The notes under the pieces: model-generated
Seen by the model: only the letters and a program-made list of their open reading frames with translations
The model's database searches: none
What the model was told of the DNA's origin: nothing
Origin: Ceratodon purpureus
Taxonomy: Eukaryota; Streptophyta; Bryopsida; Pseudoditrichales; Ditrichaceae
Assembly: GCA_014871385.1 (NCBI GenBank)
Contig: CM026432.1
Span: 2,382,150 to 2,446,149, forward strand
Length of the DNA: 64,000 nucleotides
Direction: 5' to 3'
In this document: in pieces, positions 12,439 to 23,430 of the stretch
How positions within the stretch are numbered: the first letter of the stretch is position 1
How the letters are laid out: the number at the start of each line of letters is the position of its first letter
Position numbers and translations under genes: made by a program

Positions 12439-13742
12439 GGTGACAATTAACTTCACAACGCCTGCAACAAGGCACCCCTGCATGATGCAGTGGAACTAGG
12501 GGACCATAGTTGAGAAATTCTGTGTTTGAGGGACCATAGTTGAGTCTCTTCTCCCCAGTTGATCAATAAGTGCAGCCTCCGATTGCACTCAGGAAGCACC
12601 TCCAGCTTCCAAGCTCCACCTGAACGCTGTCTTTCGCCCCCGCCCACCCGCCCTCCTCATGCCGTCATGATAGCCGGTGGCCCGCTGGAAGCGTCGCTCA
12701 CTCCACTCCAAAAGCCCCCCGGCGTTATGGTCTCTGTCGATGGCTGAACAGTACTGCTCAGCTGTAATTCTCAGGCTCATCAACTGACTCACCGTCCTGT
12801 CATTTCCTTTTTACCACGATGATCCAGGCTCCTGCTGCTGAGATTTCTGTGGGCACCGAGAGTGCGCTTGAAGAAAGAAAATCCTGGGGGCCTGGATAGC
12901 ACGATATGCGTCCGATTCGTCGATGACATTAGTAGTAAGTGTGCCTCAACAATGCCCGTGAAGCAAGTTGACTCGTGTCCTAATTTGACCGATTAGTGCT
13001 AGAGGGCAGACTCCCGCAATCCTAGAGAAAGACCTCCTGAGGAGTTTACAGCTAGGCAGTGTTAACAATAGTCCTGGATATCGAGAACAAAATTACAAAT
13101 CCCCATAGCAAAGCGGATTGTGCTATTCTTATGTGCGCTGCGATGATTTCCTTCGGGCTAGAGCTTGGTGGATCACCGGAATGCCAAACGTTGACATTGC
13201 TAAATATGCAGGGTCCATAACGACAAACGGCCCTGGCGCATCGGATAAGGCGGATTGTTCTGCCAACAGTCTGACAGCCTATTGCCTGACCCAGAAGCAC
13301 CTGGGACATTCTGAATTTCTGAGCCACTTGTAACGAGAGCCAAGAGCCCCTTTGAAATCAACGCAGCTGCAAGAAAAGATGCAACAACGTAACAGTTTCA
13401 GAGAACCGATACGATACCACTGCACTAAAAGCGCGCACGAGGATTTACGTGAGCATCGAAATCGACATGACGTGACATAGATGACAATGTATTGATCACA
13501 CACAAGTTACAACACTCGTAAAATTGCTTGACAGGGACATGAGATCTAGCAAGGTCTGAATCCCTCGCAATCTGCTTTGTCGTTCACGAGCGTTTCCGAT
13601 TACATTTAAATTTCCTCTTCATTTGGCGCATCCGACCTCTTTTAGAAGTATTTCCTATTTTCAACGGGGTGGCAACCATAGCGTCTCGATGGTGAACTTC
13701 GCAGCAGGTTGCGACCCAGGTATCTAGATTCCAACCAGGTAG

Positions 13743-13749
13743 TATAAAG
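13743..13749 (+). promoter_or_regulatory. TATA box of extensin-like copy B
   Basis: TATAAAG lies 157 bp upstream of the ATG. Sequence and spacing match the other arm. Confidence 0.6.
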
Positions 13750-13905
13750 CGTTTCTGAACTGGATCATCTTCACTCTCATTCCGTACTCTGGAGTCCAAG
13801 AGTCCACGGGTCACTGCTCAAAGGTTCCCACAGTTCAAAGAGTTTCAGCTCGAGTATTAGTGCGTTCAATCTCTGCCATCGTTAATTCGCAGACAGAAAG
13901 CAGCC

Positions 13906-14712
13906 ATGGGCTGCAAGGTGAAAGGAGTCTTCGACTCCATGGCACTGTGTTCGGTGCTAGTATTGTTGCTTGCTGCAGTGGCGTTCACCCCAGCTACGGC
14001 GACGGCGCGGGGCTTTGGATGGGGAGGACAAGATCGCAGCGGGTCCAAACCTTCATCTCCTCAGGACAATGCCTCTCCTTGGGGAAGTGGTGATGATAAG
14101 TCTTCTCCATCTTACGACAAGAAGTCTCCTCCGTCATACGAGCACAAGTCTCCACCATCTTACGAGCAGAAGTCACCTCCATCGTACGAGCAGAAGTCTC
14201 CACCATCTTACGAGCAGAAGTCACCTCCAGCATACGGGCAGAAGTCACCTCCAGCATACGGGCAGAAGTCTCCTCCGACATACGGGCAGAAGTCTCCTCC
14301 TTCTTACGAGCAGAAGTCACCTCCACCTCCCAAGTCTTCACCTCCTCCTCCGAAGGCGTCACCTCCCCCTCCTAAGGCGTCACCACCACCTCCCAAGGCT
14401 TCACCCCCTCCCCCGAAGGCTTCACCCCCTCCCCCGAAGGCTTCACCCCCTCCTCCTAAGGCTTCACCACCTCCTCCGAAGGCGTCACCACCTCCTCCTA
14501 AGGCTTCACCCCATCCCCCCAAGGCGTCACCACCACCTCCGAAGGCTTCCCCCCCTCCTCCCAAGGCGTCACCACCACCTCCGAAGGCTTCACCCCCTCC
14601 CCCGAAGGCCTCACCACCTCCTCCCAAGGCGTCACCGCCTCCGGTGGTCTACAAGTCTTCACCTCCTCCCCCTGTGTACAAATCCTCACCTCCTCCGCCT
14701 GCGAGCTATTGA
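13906..14712 (+). CDS. extensin-like hydroxyproline-rich cell-wall protein, copy B (268 aa)
   Basis: The architecture is that of copy A: signal peptide (residues about 12-34), a linker ending DDKSSPSYDKK, then SPPSYEQK units, three AYGQ/TYGQ units where copy A has SYGQ/TYGQ, about fourteen KASPPPP units, and the same VYKSSPPPP tail. One unit reads KASPHPP, a change not seen in copy A. The frame is open throughout. It is transcribed away from the shared spacer, that is, divergently from copy A. Both copies look functional, with no stop or frameshift. Long repeats of this kind easily gain or lose units, so the length difference says little about age. Confidence 0.88.
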   Translation: MGCKVKGVFDSMALCSVLVLLLAAVAFTPATATARGFGWGGQDRSGSKPSSPQDNASPWGSGDDKSSPSYDKKSPPSYEHKSPPSYEQKSPPSYEQKSPPSYEQKSPPAYGQKSPPAYGQKSPPTYGQKSPPSYEQKSPPPPKSSPPPPKASPPPPKASPPPPKASPPPPKASPPPPKASPPPPKASPPPPKASPPPPKASPHPPKASPPPPKASPPPPKASPPPPKASPPPPKASPPPPKASPPPVVYKSSPPPPVYKSSPPPPASY

Positions 14713-15606
14713 TGATATTTGCGGTATTACATCGGAGCGGTTGCGAGGGTGGCGACTGGAGCTAGGCGGCGGCGTCTCAAGTTCTACAGCGATATCGATA
14801 TGTGATATTTCTAGGATATAATTTTAGTGGCAATTGCCTTATTTGTTGATGTCATTGCAAAGTGATGCAGCCGACTTCACCCAGAAGTGGATTGCCAGCA
14901 ATGGCATTTCGATTAGTTGCAACCAAGTGCCAAATTTCCAGCTTGATTCTCCTTCGTGATCTCTAGTCTGTGACACTGATGCAGTGTCTTAGTTCTCAAG
15001 CATCATGGCGTTAAGATGAATTAGACGCAGTTCTAGAGATTTTGAAATTGGAAGCTGGCTTGTGAATCAGGGTGAATAATCGACTCATCACTCCCTATGT
15101 CGGTGCTCTGGTGAAATATAATTTGATGGAAACAGTTGTACAACACATTTTCTTGTCTTATGTTACTCAATTTTGCATTTGGGTTAGAATGAGTTCTTTC
15201 ATGTGTGTACTATTAGAAATGTGTGGTTCTCAAATTCAGTGCATCTTTCATTCTACATGATGATGTGACGATAACGAAGGAGGAAGCTGCACATTGAAAT
15301 CAGGTGATATATTATGAAATATGCCTTGTGTGTAACATACAAGATCACGTCTCAGAGGGGAAATGTCCTTACAAGTAGCTTAGAATTCAGGGACCCGAGA
15401 ACAGTAACATGGTTCAAATAGCATCTATAATGTAGAAACACTTGCAGTGGTCCAAACAAAGAAGTTCGGCAATATCTATAATCCATTGAGAAATCAAATA
15501 TCTGGCAAGACAACCATAACAACAATTTGTCAAAACCTGGCCTTCCGCCAAGCTATGGTACAATGCAAGAAGATGTCATAATTCTTTGTAGTATCTAGAT
15601 GGAGAG

Positions 15607-18600
15607 TCAGGCGATGGGAGAGAAGCCGTTTCGCATGGCCGCATCCCAGACGATATCGATGCGTTGCACGTCGATGGAGCCAACCTCGTGGTGAGTCCAG
15701 CCCTCGAGGGCGTGGATGAGGCCTCCGGCATGGCAAGCGTGCACAGCGTGTCGTTGCATGTTCATCTCGCAGGTGCGCATGCCTTTGATGGCCGAGGCGG
15801 GCAGGAGCATCCCAGCGAGCATGCCGTAAGTGCAGTCGGTGCGGAGCGGGGAGATGGGGGGCACCACGAACTGGTGGAAATGGGTGCCGGGCGGTGCCCA
15901 TTGCTGGTCCTTGGCCCACGTCCACTTGCCCACGATCCATGTCTGCACAGTGATGACAACCATATCGATCGACAACGAGTATTGTCATCAAACTTGATAA
16001 TCCATGACGTCATTTTGATACGAAATCCTTCATTTTCTTAAAGAGACTGAAGTATAACACTTGTGTGATCACAGAAGGAAAAAGATCCAGGGCTGGATTT
16101 AAGATGAGCAGTTTTTAAGAATTGGGCGTTTCGTCGTACACACACATGGAACACGGTATGTTTAGATCATGCTGGAAAACGTTCATATACTCAAAGATTG
16201 TAAGGATTAGTAATTCAGCATATTGGTAACCAGTCCCGAGAGGTGGTTTTAGTAAAACACTTAAAACTCATGTGTTAGGATGATGGTTTTGGGTGTTGAA
16301 TCATTGAGGATTGTGTTTTGCACTATATGCCTTGAATTGGGTGAATCTGAGCCCGTGACACGGGTGGTTGGTATGTTTAAAACTTGATGTCCTCCCAAAT
16401 TGTGATTAAACAAGTATGTTGCAGGAATTCACCAACCTTACAGTGCTTCCCAGCCTGGTATTTGGTGACGCGGATGAGATTCTTTCTGAACTCGGGTGAG
16501 GCCTCTCTTTGAATGCTTTCAAACCGCTCGTTGGAAGATGTGAGCATCTGCATAATGTTACACATGCTGTCAATATTCCCTCACGTCGTGCTTCCATTCT
16601 AGCTCGAAAGCTTCGGAGCTTCTCTAAAGCACTCAGTAGATCCAAGGTATGTTTCAGAGCACAAAACTTATTGAATCAATAAACTGAAGGTATCGGTCTT
16701 TTGGACGCCTGAACACATAGATCGTGTTCACAAAATTCCATAAGTATCTAGTAGAACAAAATGATTGGCCATAAGATTAGTGTATTACCAGCACTCTAAT
16801 ACCGCGGCAGCAAAGGTAGAGAGCAATGGCACGGCCCAATTTGGACGTAGCTCCATTCATGAACACTTCCTTCACGTCTCGAGGTAGAGTTTTGATGATC
16901 ACTGCGGCAGTGAGCGTGTTGCCGTGCACCACACGCACTCTCAAGTTGGGATGCTTTTTCACGAATAGCAATCCTCCTCCATTCAAAGCCTCATTCTGTC
17001 AAACAAAATACGCAGGATTTAGCTACTGCTTGGTTGCAGTAATTTGTTCTGGAGAAGAGATGCAATAACCTTTGATCAATGTTTGATTTCTGTCGCTCAT
17101 GTAGCCAGCAACTCCTCGAAGAGAATCATTTGAGAATTACTTAAAGAAGCGAGGACAGGAGTTCATGAAATTGTACCTTGTTGAGAGCCGCGAGGCTGAG
17201 AACCTTCACCCCTTTGGCATCGGCATCGAGTATAGAATTTTCGATGAATTTGTTAATTCCATCCAATCCGAAAGGCAGGAAGTACTGCAGACACCAGTGA
17301 CAGGAACTGCCATCATAATCACATTCACTTCGTTTTTCTTAAGAGACAACAGCTCTTGACATGGGTTGCATCTTCTTAAATTAAGTCAGGAAGATATCAT
17401 GATGTATTTCTAATTCCAGGCAGTGAACCTTCGAGTCAAAATCAATGAATCTGGTGCCCTATATCTGCTGGAATGGTTTCTCACCCAAACTAATTCCAAA
17501 AAAACAGAGATAAGATATTTACACACGGAGATTATACCTGGAAGCCGTGGCGAGGGACGACCCAGGCCATGCACCTGAGCTTATAGAGGCAGTACTTGTG
17601 TGCAACGAAAGTGTCAGCGAAAATCCAGAACATGCACAAAATGCACAGTCCGGGTAGTAAGAAGGGCCACAGGAACCAATGCCATTCGTAAGGATGAGCC
17701 GCCAGAGTCCGAAACATAAATGACACTTGCAAGGAGGACAATAGATCAATACAATGTGCCAGAAACACGAACTCTGGAACTTCTTCAGGTATTCCTGCCA
17801 CAATTCAGCCATCCATGGAATTTATAATTTGGAGCTTCAAAAAGAAATTAGCCGGAAGGTTCAGTCAATAGCACGTCAGAGAAATTACCAGGTCTATCTG
17901 CGATAATGTTATGCTATTGTTAACATTTTCTTTGTCATACCTTTTCTTAATTCGGCATAAACCGAATCAGTTTTGGGGTCGACTGTGCCACCCAAGTAGT
18001 CATATAACGGCATGAAAAGGCAGAAGTTGCTCCTCTGTTCCGTATGATGGAGTGAATGATACCTGCACATGAGGTGGACACGATAAGGAAACCAAATACT
18101 GTACTCTTCGATCAATGCTTGTCCTTGGCCTCTATGGTATTCGAATACAACTGGAGAACCATTAACTAATCCTAAGTCCGCAGAAGATCCATAATTCAGC
18201 CAAGGAAATAGAATCTCCTACAGTTACAATTTTCAGCAGATACAATTAGGCTGATGCGTGATAGTTGAAAGTAGTAGTGAACAGATGAAACATACGAAGG
18301 TGTGTAGACCAGGTACTTGGCACCAGGCAGGTTATGCAGCCATGTAGGCACAAATTCGAAGTTAGAGTGGCCCACGCACTTGAGGAAGTCGAAAGCGATC
18401 ACATACACGTATATTAAGCCCATGGAAGCTGTGCCCATCACTGCTGCTCCAAGCAGTGGAATGCAAACCAGAAGAGATTGCAGCATTTGCTCTAACATGG
18501 TGGTGATAAAACCTGCATTATGTGCACCATTATTAGATGAACATATCAGTCTCACAATGTTGTGCAAAGAATCGTGTTAAATTTATAATTGGGTCTTCTT

Positions 18601-19524
18601 ACAAGAATTATTTGCATCTTAACAATATTTCAGAGTGGAATTTACCTGTCGGTGGCTCAGGGACAACAGAAAGGTGGTGGAAGGAATGGTATTTTTTGTA
18701 CAGTGCGTCTATATGAAAGATTCGGTGCACCCAATAGTACAAACATTCGGTTGGACCCACATGGAAAAGGAGTACCCAGAGGAGACCTTTCGAATTCCAG
18801 CCAGAGGTAAAATTGCTAAAACCGGGGAACCATGAATGTGCCACTGAGAAGAAGAGAAATTGCAACATCATGTGGTTGTCTCTGCAAGTACCCACCCAAG
18901 CATCCCATCAGGACCACTGAATGCTTAAAATTACTGATAGAACAGGGGTTTATCATTTTTTGGTTACATATCATGAACTCTATTCACGGCAGAGCTAGCT
19001 AAAGCTAGCAAGCAGGGGGTACGGTTTTGGTTTATCAAGCTCACGAATGATACTCGCGGTCGACTTGCTCGAAATCCACAGCGTATCTGTGGATCTCGTA
19101 TGTTCGGGTCACTGCATGAAGACGTGTGATAGTGTTCCAAAATTGTTGCACCGCATACCGGGCTATGATCAGTCCAAACATGTAGAGATACCAGTTGTCG
19201 GACTCGGGAAGGGCGCCCCTGAAAGTGGTCAGGTACAATTTGAACAAAAATGGCGCATAAACCCAGTACTGCAAATTTATACAACACTTCGTTTCGTGAG
19301 TACTTGCGTTGAAGAAAGTTTAGGTTTAGAAAAAAGGTTGTTGTGGTTTGCCTACTGCAGGATATGACCACCTGAACCTATATTTTCAAAATTTCCTTCT
19401 CATTCGAAAAGCTACCAATTATGCGATGTATTATACCGCCACAAACAAAGAATTTCCAGATTGATACCTTGTAGTTTCCTAGTCTCTCCAAAGGCCATTC
19501 GCCCAAGAATGCTTGGGTAACCAT
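15607..19524 (-). CDS. CER3: CER3/WAX2-type wax biosynthesis protein (624 aa, 10 exons)
   Basis: CER3 works with CER1 and cytochrome b5 at the ER to turn very-long-chain acyl-CoA into alkanes for the cuticle. By frame and GT-AG edges the exons are 19524-19468, 19268-19045, 18881-18646, 18512-18296, 18062-17941, 17794-17538, 17284-17177, 16995-16789, 16547-16437 and 15942-15607. They total 1875 nt and are in phase throughout. The N-terminal half is a fatty-acid-hydroxylase-type membrane domain with histidine boxes HRIFH, HSFHH and HSLHH. The C-terminal WAX2 domain carries [59 protein letters not shown] and HACHAGG. These favour CER3 over CER1; Arabidopsis CER3 is 632 aa. The start [19 protein letters not shown] aligns with the family N terminus. 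The gene looks intact. Its 3' end is close to the inverted repeat. Confidence 0.93.
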
Positions 19525-21199
19525 GTTGTACCAGAAGTGGAGGTTTCCCTAGCGAAAATGTTTGTACTGGTAGCTGGTGTTGATCGGAGAGTCGCTTCGA
19601 AGTCAATCTAGAGGTTCACATCAAATTTCGAAAATATCCCTTCTGCTGAAAGCCATTCAAATGTCATCATCTCTATCTGATCAGCTGGTATGATTCATTC
19701 ACGTACGCAAGCACAAACCTTATGCATCTCAAGATACATCCAGCTCACGCGAATGCATGCACTCGGTGATCGGAACTGAGTCTCAAAAATCCTGAATCTG
19801 TGGCTCACATGACAGACAGTCCACTAAAAATTACAGGAATCCAGTTCCCCTCTAAATAATCGATGGCCAGCCCTTGCATTGATCCAAATCAACCTACAGC
19901 AATTCACATTGTAGGCTGTCTCTAGCATCATATACTCTGTGAAGCTAAAATGTTGGTACAAAACTGCTCTAATGGAGAGGCAACAAAAGTCAAAAATCAC
20001 GAACATTCACACAGCCAGATGATCTCAACAACCAAAAGTGTACCTTCTCAAAGTTGAAGTGGGACGTCTTGAGCAGTAATAGTCAATCCACCACGTTTAA
20101 CAGTTACACGGTCAACTCAAAGTTTGGGAAGCTTAGAACTGAAGCTTCTCGACCGACGAGGTCTTCGCAGGAATCATTGCAGCAGATAGCCTAGCTCATG
20201 CTAACTGTCCGGAGTTAAACTCAGTAACCAGAGTTCACGAACAAACCTCAAGATCTCGCCAGCCAGAGCTCTAGCAGATCAAAATGACATCCTTCGTCCT
20301 GAAATTGAGTTGATGGCATAAGAAGTGAACGGCAAATATATATCATGTAGGACCTGCGGGGTGATCATTACAACCTGACATGGCAAAATCGAGAAAGGCG
20401 AATTTTATAACAAAACATTGTGCCGAGTACCGTTCAAGAACAATCGTCAGTGAGCTGGAAAAGTCCCAAGGCTTGTGAAGCTAGCATTGAACTCGCGACG
20501 AATTTAAATTATCTTAGTACGAAGATACGTCTCTGCATTCCATGATGAAGATTGAGGGTACTCAACTTCATAGTTGTAATTATCACTCTACTACGCTGCA
20601 GTTATATGTTACGGCATATACCTCTCTAGTCTAGCCAATTTCACATTCCAGATAGTCTGTACAGTAGTAGATATTAATTAGGCTTGTCTGTATTTTAAGG
20701 AAATTTGCAATTTGAATCAAGTAGCTAGTAGTAGTACAATAGGAGGTAGGTCAATCCAAAATTGTACACTTCCCAAATTTTCCCTCATGTTTGTACCTCA
20801 ATTCCCATTCTGGTATTACAGTCAAACGTCAAGACTTTTTTGCAATTCGAGTAAATTTGTTGTGATCCAGTGGCTGGTGCTACACCATGCTAAGTACAAT
20901 ACAACCCAATATTATGCAATTCTAAGTTCTGCGCAGGCCATGTTATTATGCTTCTCTTATGTTGGTAGTGGGCTCTGAATCAGCCACTTGGGTGGTCTTC
21001 TCTGTCATATGGAGATGCTGGTTTCATGGTGGTGCATCCTGTACAATTGTAGGAACAGCTGCACGGTTTGCATTGATGGTCACCAAACATCACCACCCAC
21101 TCTGAGCTACTTTGAGTCTTGTGTTTGATCATGTTACTTGTAATCTGGTTTTGAGCAAAACTTGATTTGGTTTTGAGCACAAGTGACTTGAAGAGGATC
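19525..21199. other. upstream region of CER3, no gene seen
   Basis: This holds the CER3 promoter and probably a 5' leader on the minus strand. I saw no convincing exon on either strand and no clear TATA box that I would commit to. Confidence 0.5.
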
Positions 21200-22090
21200 T
21201 AAGGTGGAACCACCTATTTCCGAACACTTAAGGAAATATCCTTGATGCAAAGCTCTGCATGAGCTGAATTTTTTTGCACAGATTAGCAAATACTAGGATA
21301 TGAGAATGGAAGTGAAATTATATTTTTCTCATTCTATATGAATAAGTTATGAATTTTCAGAGTTTTGTATGGCTAGACACCTATATGTGTACATAGACCC
21401 CTTCTAAAAGCGTGCACAAAGACAACTCACCTTTTGGTGACTTGTGCCAATCAATGAGTGCCTTGTGTTGGATTTGTTTTAGAAATGGGATCTTACTTGT
21501 ACAGAAATAGGTGATGCATTGCTTGTGAATGCTGCCATTTATAGGGTTTGGTTATGGGATGTTGTTCGCCAATAGGTGGTTCTACCTTACATACCATGTA
21601 CCTTCCATAATTCCATACTGACAATGGCCTGCCCAAGACTATGGGGCTCCTATGAAGACTATCCAATCCAAAGACATAAGTTATTCTAAACCATTGGCAG
21701 TAAGGTAGAACCACCTATTGGCGAACAGCATCCCATAACCGAACCCTATAAATGGCAGCATTCACAAGCAATGCATCACCTATTTCTGTACAAGTAAGAT
21801 CCCATTTCTAAAACAAATCCAACACAAGGCACTCATTGATTGGCACAAGTCACCAAAAGGTGAGTTGTCTTTGTGCACGCTTTTAGAAGGGGTCTATGTA
21901 CACATATAGGTGTCTAGCCATACAAAACTCTGAAAATTCATAACTTATTCATATAGAATGAGAAAAATATAATTTCACTTCCATTCTCATATCCTAGTAT
22001 TTGCTAATCTGTGCAAAAAAATTCAGCTCATGCAGAGCTTTGCATCAAGGATATTTCCTTAAGTGTTCGGAAATAGGTGGTTCCACCTTA
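21200..22090. mobile_element. foldback: two 390 bp inverted elements head to head
   Basis: Arms at 21200-21589 and 21701-22090 are reverse complements, with only two differences that I could find, both C/T changes; a 111 bp spacer separates them. Each arm has its own terminal repeats: the outer end starts AGGTGGAACCACCTATT and the inner end AGGTAGAACCACCTATT. All four ends are flanked by TA, as for Tc1/mariner-type or similar miniature elements. There is no coding capacity. A transcript through it would fold into a hairpin of about 390 bp. Confidence 0.9.
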
Positions 22091-23104
22091 TGTGTCATTT
22101 AATTTATGGATCAATACATCACTCATGTGTCATTGAGATCAGTTGATCTGATTCTCTAAAGTTACTCTTCAATACCTAGATCACAAGAACTTTCAAATCA
22201 GTAGCAGAAGTTGGAATACCCGTGAACTCACAAGTGGGAATGGTCTCTTAACCCTTTAGTGCCCAGCTCCTTTTGGGAGGGAGGTCTGTTTTTCCGACCC
22301 TGGCTGCGAAATTCTTCATCTGAGTGTAGACTTTCGGTTTTTTGGGAAATCTGAGCCGACGAGTAGGTTACCAACTCGGTTAGGTTCAGAAGTAAGCAAT
22401 GTGTTTAGAGTGAAAATGCAGATATTAGTGGAAATTGGACTGTATTTGACCTGTTTCGAAATGGCAATGTGTGCACTACGGTGAGAGTGCCTTGGAATGG
22501 CACAGCCATTGTGGATTCGGAAAAATTTGATAAATCTTGAAACAACAGGACCTGACTCCCAACATACATGAAGAGGCAGCCAAAAACAAAGCACTTCAAA
22601 AAAAATTTATCTCGAATTGTTATTGAATTACGAACTGCAATCTCCCAGGCAGGGATACGGTTCAAGTGAAACTTATACCCTGGAATTTCGTGGAACAATA
22701 TAAGTCCACACAAAGATCTGAGCGGTGAGTCTGAAGAGTTTCACATGGAGAATAAGAGGAGACATCGCTCACTCACAAAATCTAAGCCCATTTCTGATAA
22801 TGCACCCTAATACAGATTAGACTGTGTACACTACGAACAGGAGCTGCATTTCCTTCCGCCAACACGAACAGCCAAGAAAACGAAGACACGTGTCTCTTCT
22901 TTCCCGGAGAGAATATGAACAGCCACACCCCAGCCATTGGGAGCGACCAAGGGTGCGAGAGAATGTCTGGGAGCGACCACCGCCTGAGAGAGCGGCAGTG
23001 CTGGGAACCTGATTCAGCCTGGGGGGACCCGGGGAAGTTACAGGGCCTTGGCGGTTGGGGAAGTGATGTCCCTTTCAGCTGAAGGCCTAGCACGCAAGTT
23101 AGTT

Positions 23105-23129
23105 GGGGGGGGGGGGGGGGGGGGGGGGG
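23105..23129 (+). repeat. 25 bp poly-G run
   Basis: Twenty-five consecutive G lie inside the piggyBac element, within the probable downstream part of its accessory gene. The run could form a G-quadruplex and is prone to length change and sequencing error. Confidence 0.9.
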
Positions 23130-23430
23130 AATATGTTTAGACTATGGGCAGAGTCTATGAGCAGGAAGTGGCTTCAGAAAAGGGGGAAGGGCTGTCACGG
23201 CTTGTTCCCCTTGCGGTGTGCATCCCCTGCGAAATTGCAAACCCTGAGGGTGCTCAACCCCAGGGACGCTCACAGCTACCTGGTCGGATTCATTTCCCCA
23301 GAGAAGGGCGGCAATCATCTGCCGAGACAAGACGGGGGAGGTCAGGAGTGGAGAGAGAGTGTACGGTGATGCGGAAGGAAATGATTCAAAGTTTTGTTGC
23401 AATGGTGAGGGTGAAGAGAAGAGACTCACC

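Larger units (their letters stand above)
12500..15403. repeat. large inverted repeat, right arm
   Basis: This is the reverse complement of 5758-8656. The inner edge is GGGACCATAGTTGAG near 12500 and the outer edge is GGGACCCGAGAACA at 15403. The outer edge lies only about 200 bp from the stop codon of CER3. The arm holds the second extensin-like gene. Confidence 0.95.

Noticed and set aside
15530-16041. Overlapping frames on both strands at the last CER3 exon
   Set aside because: Only one frame matches the WAX2 domain; the others are shadows.
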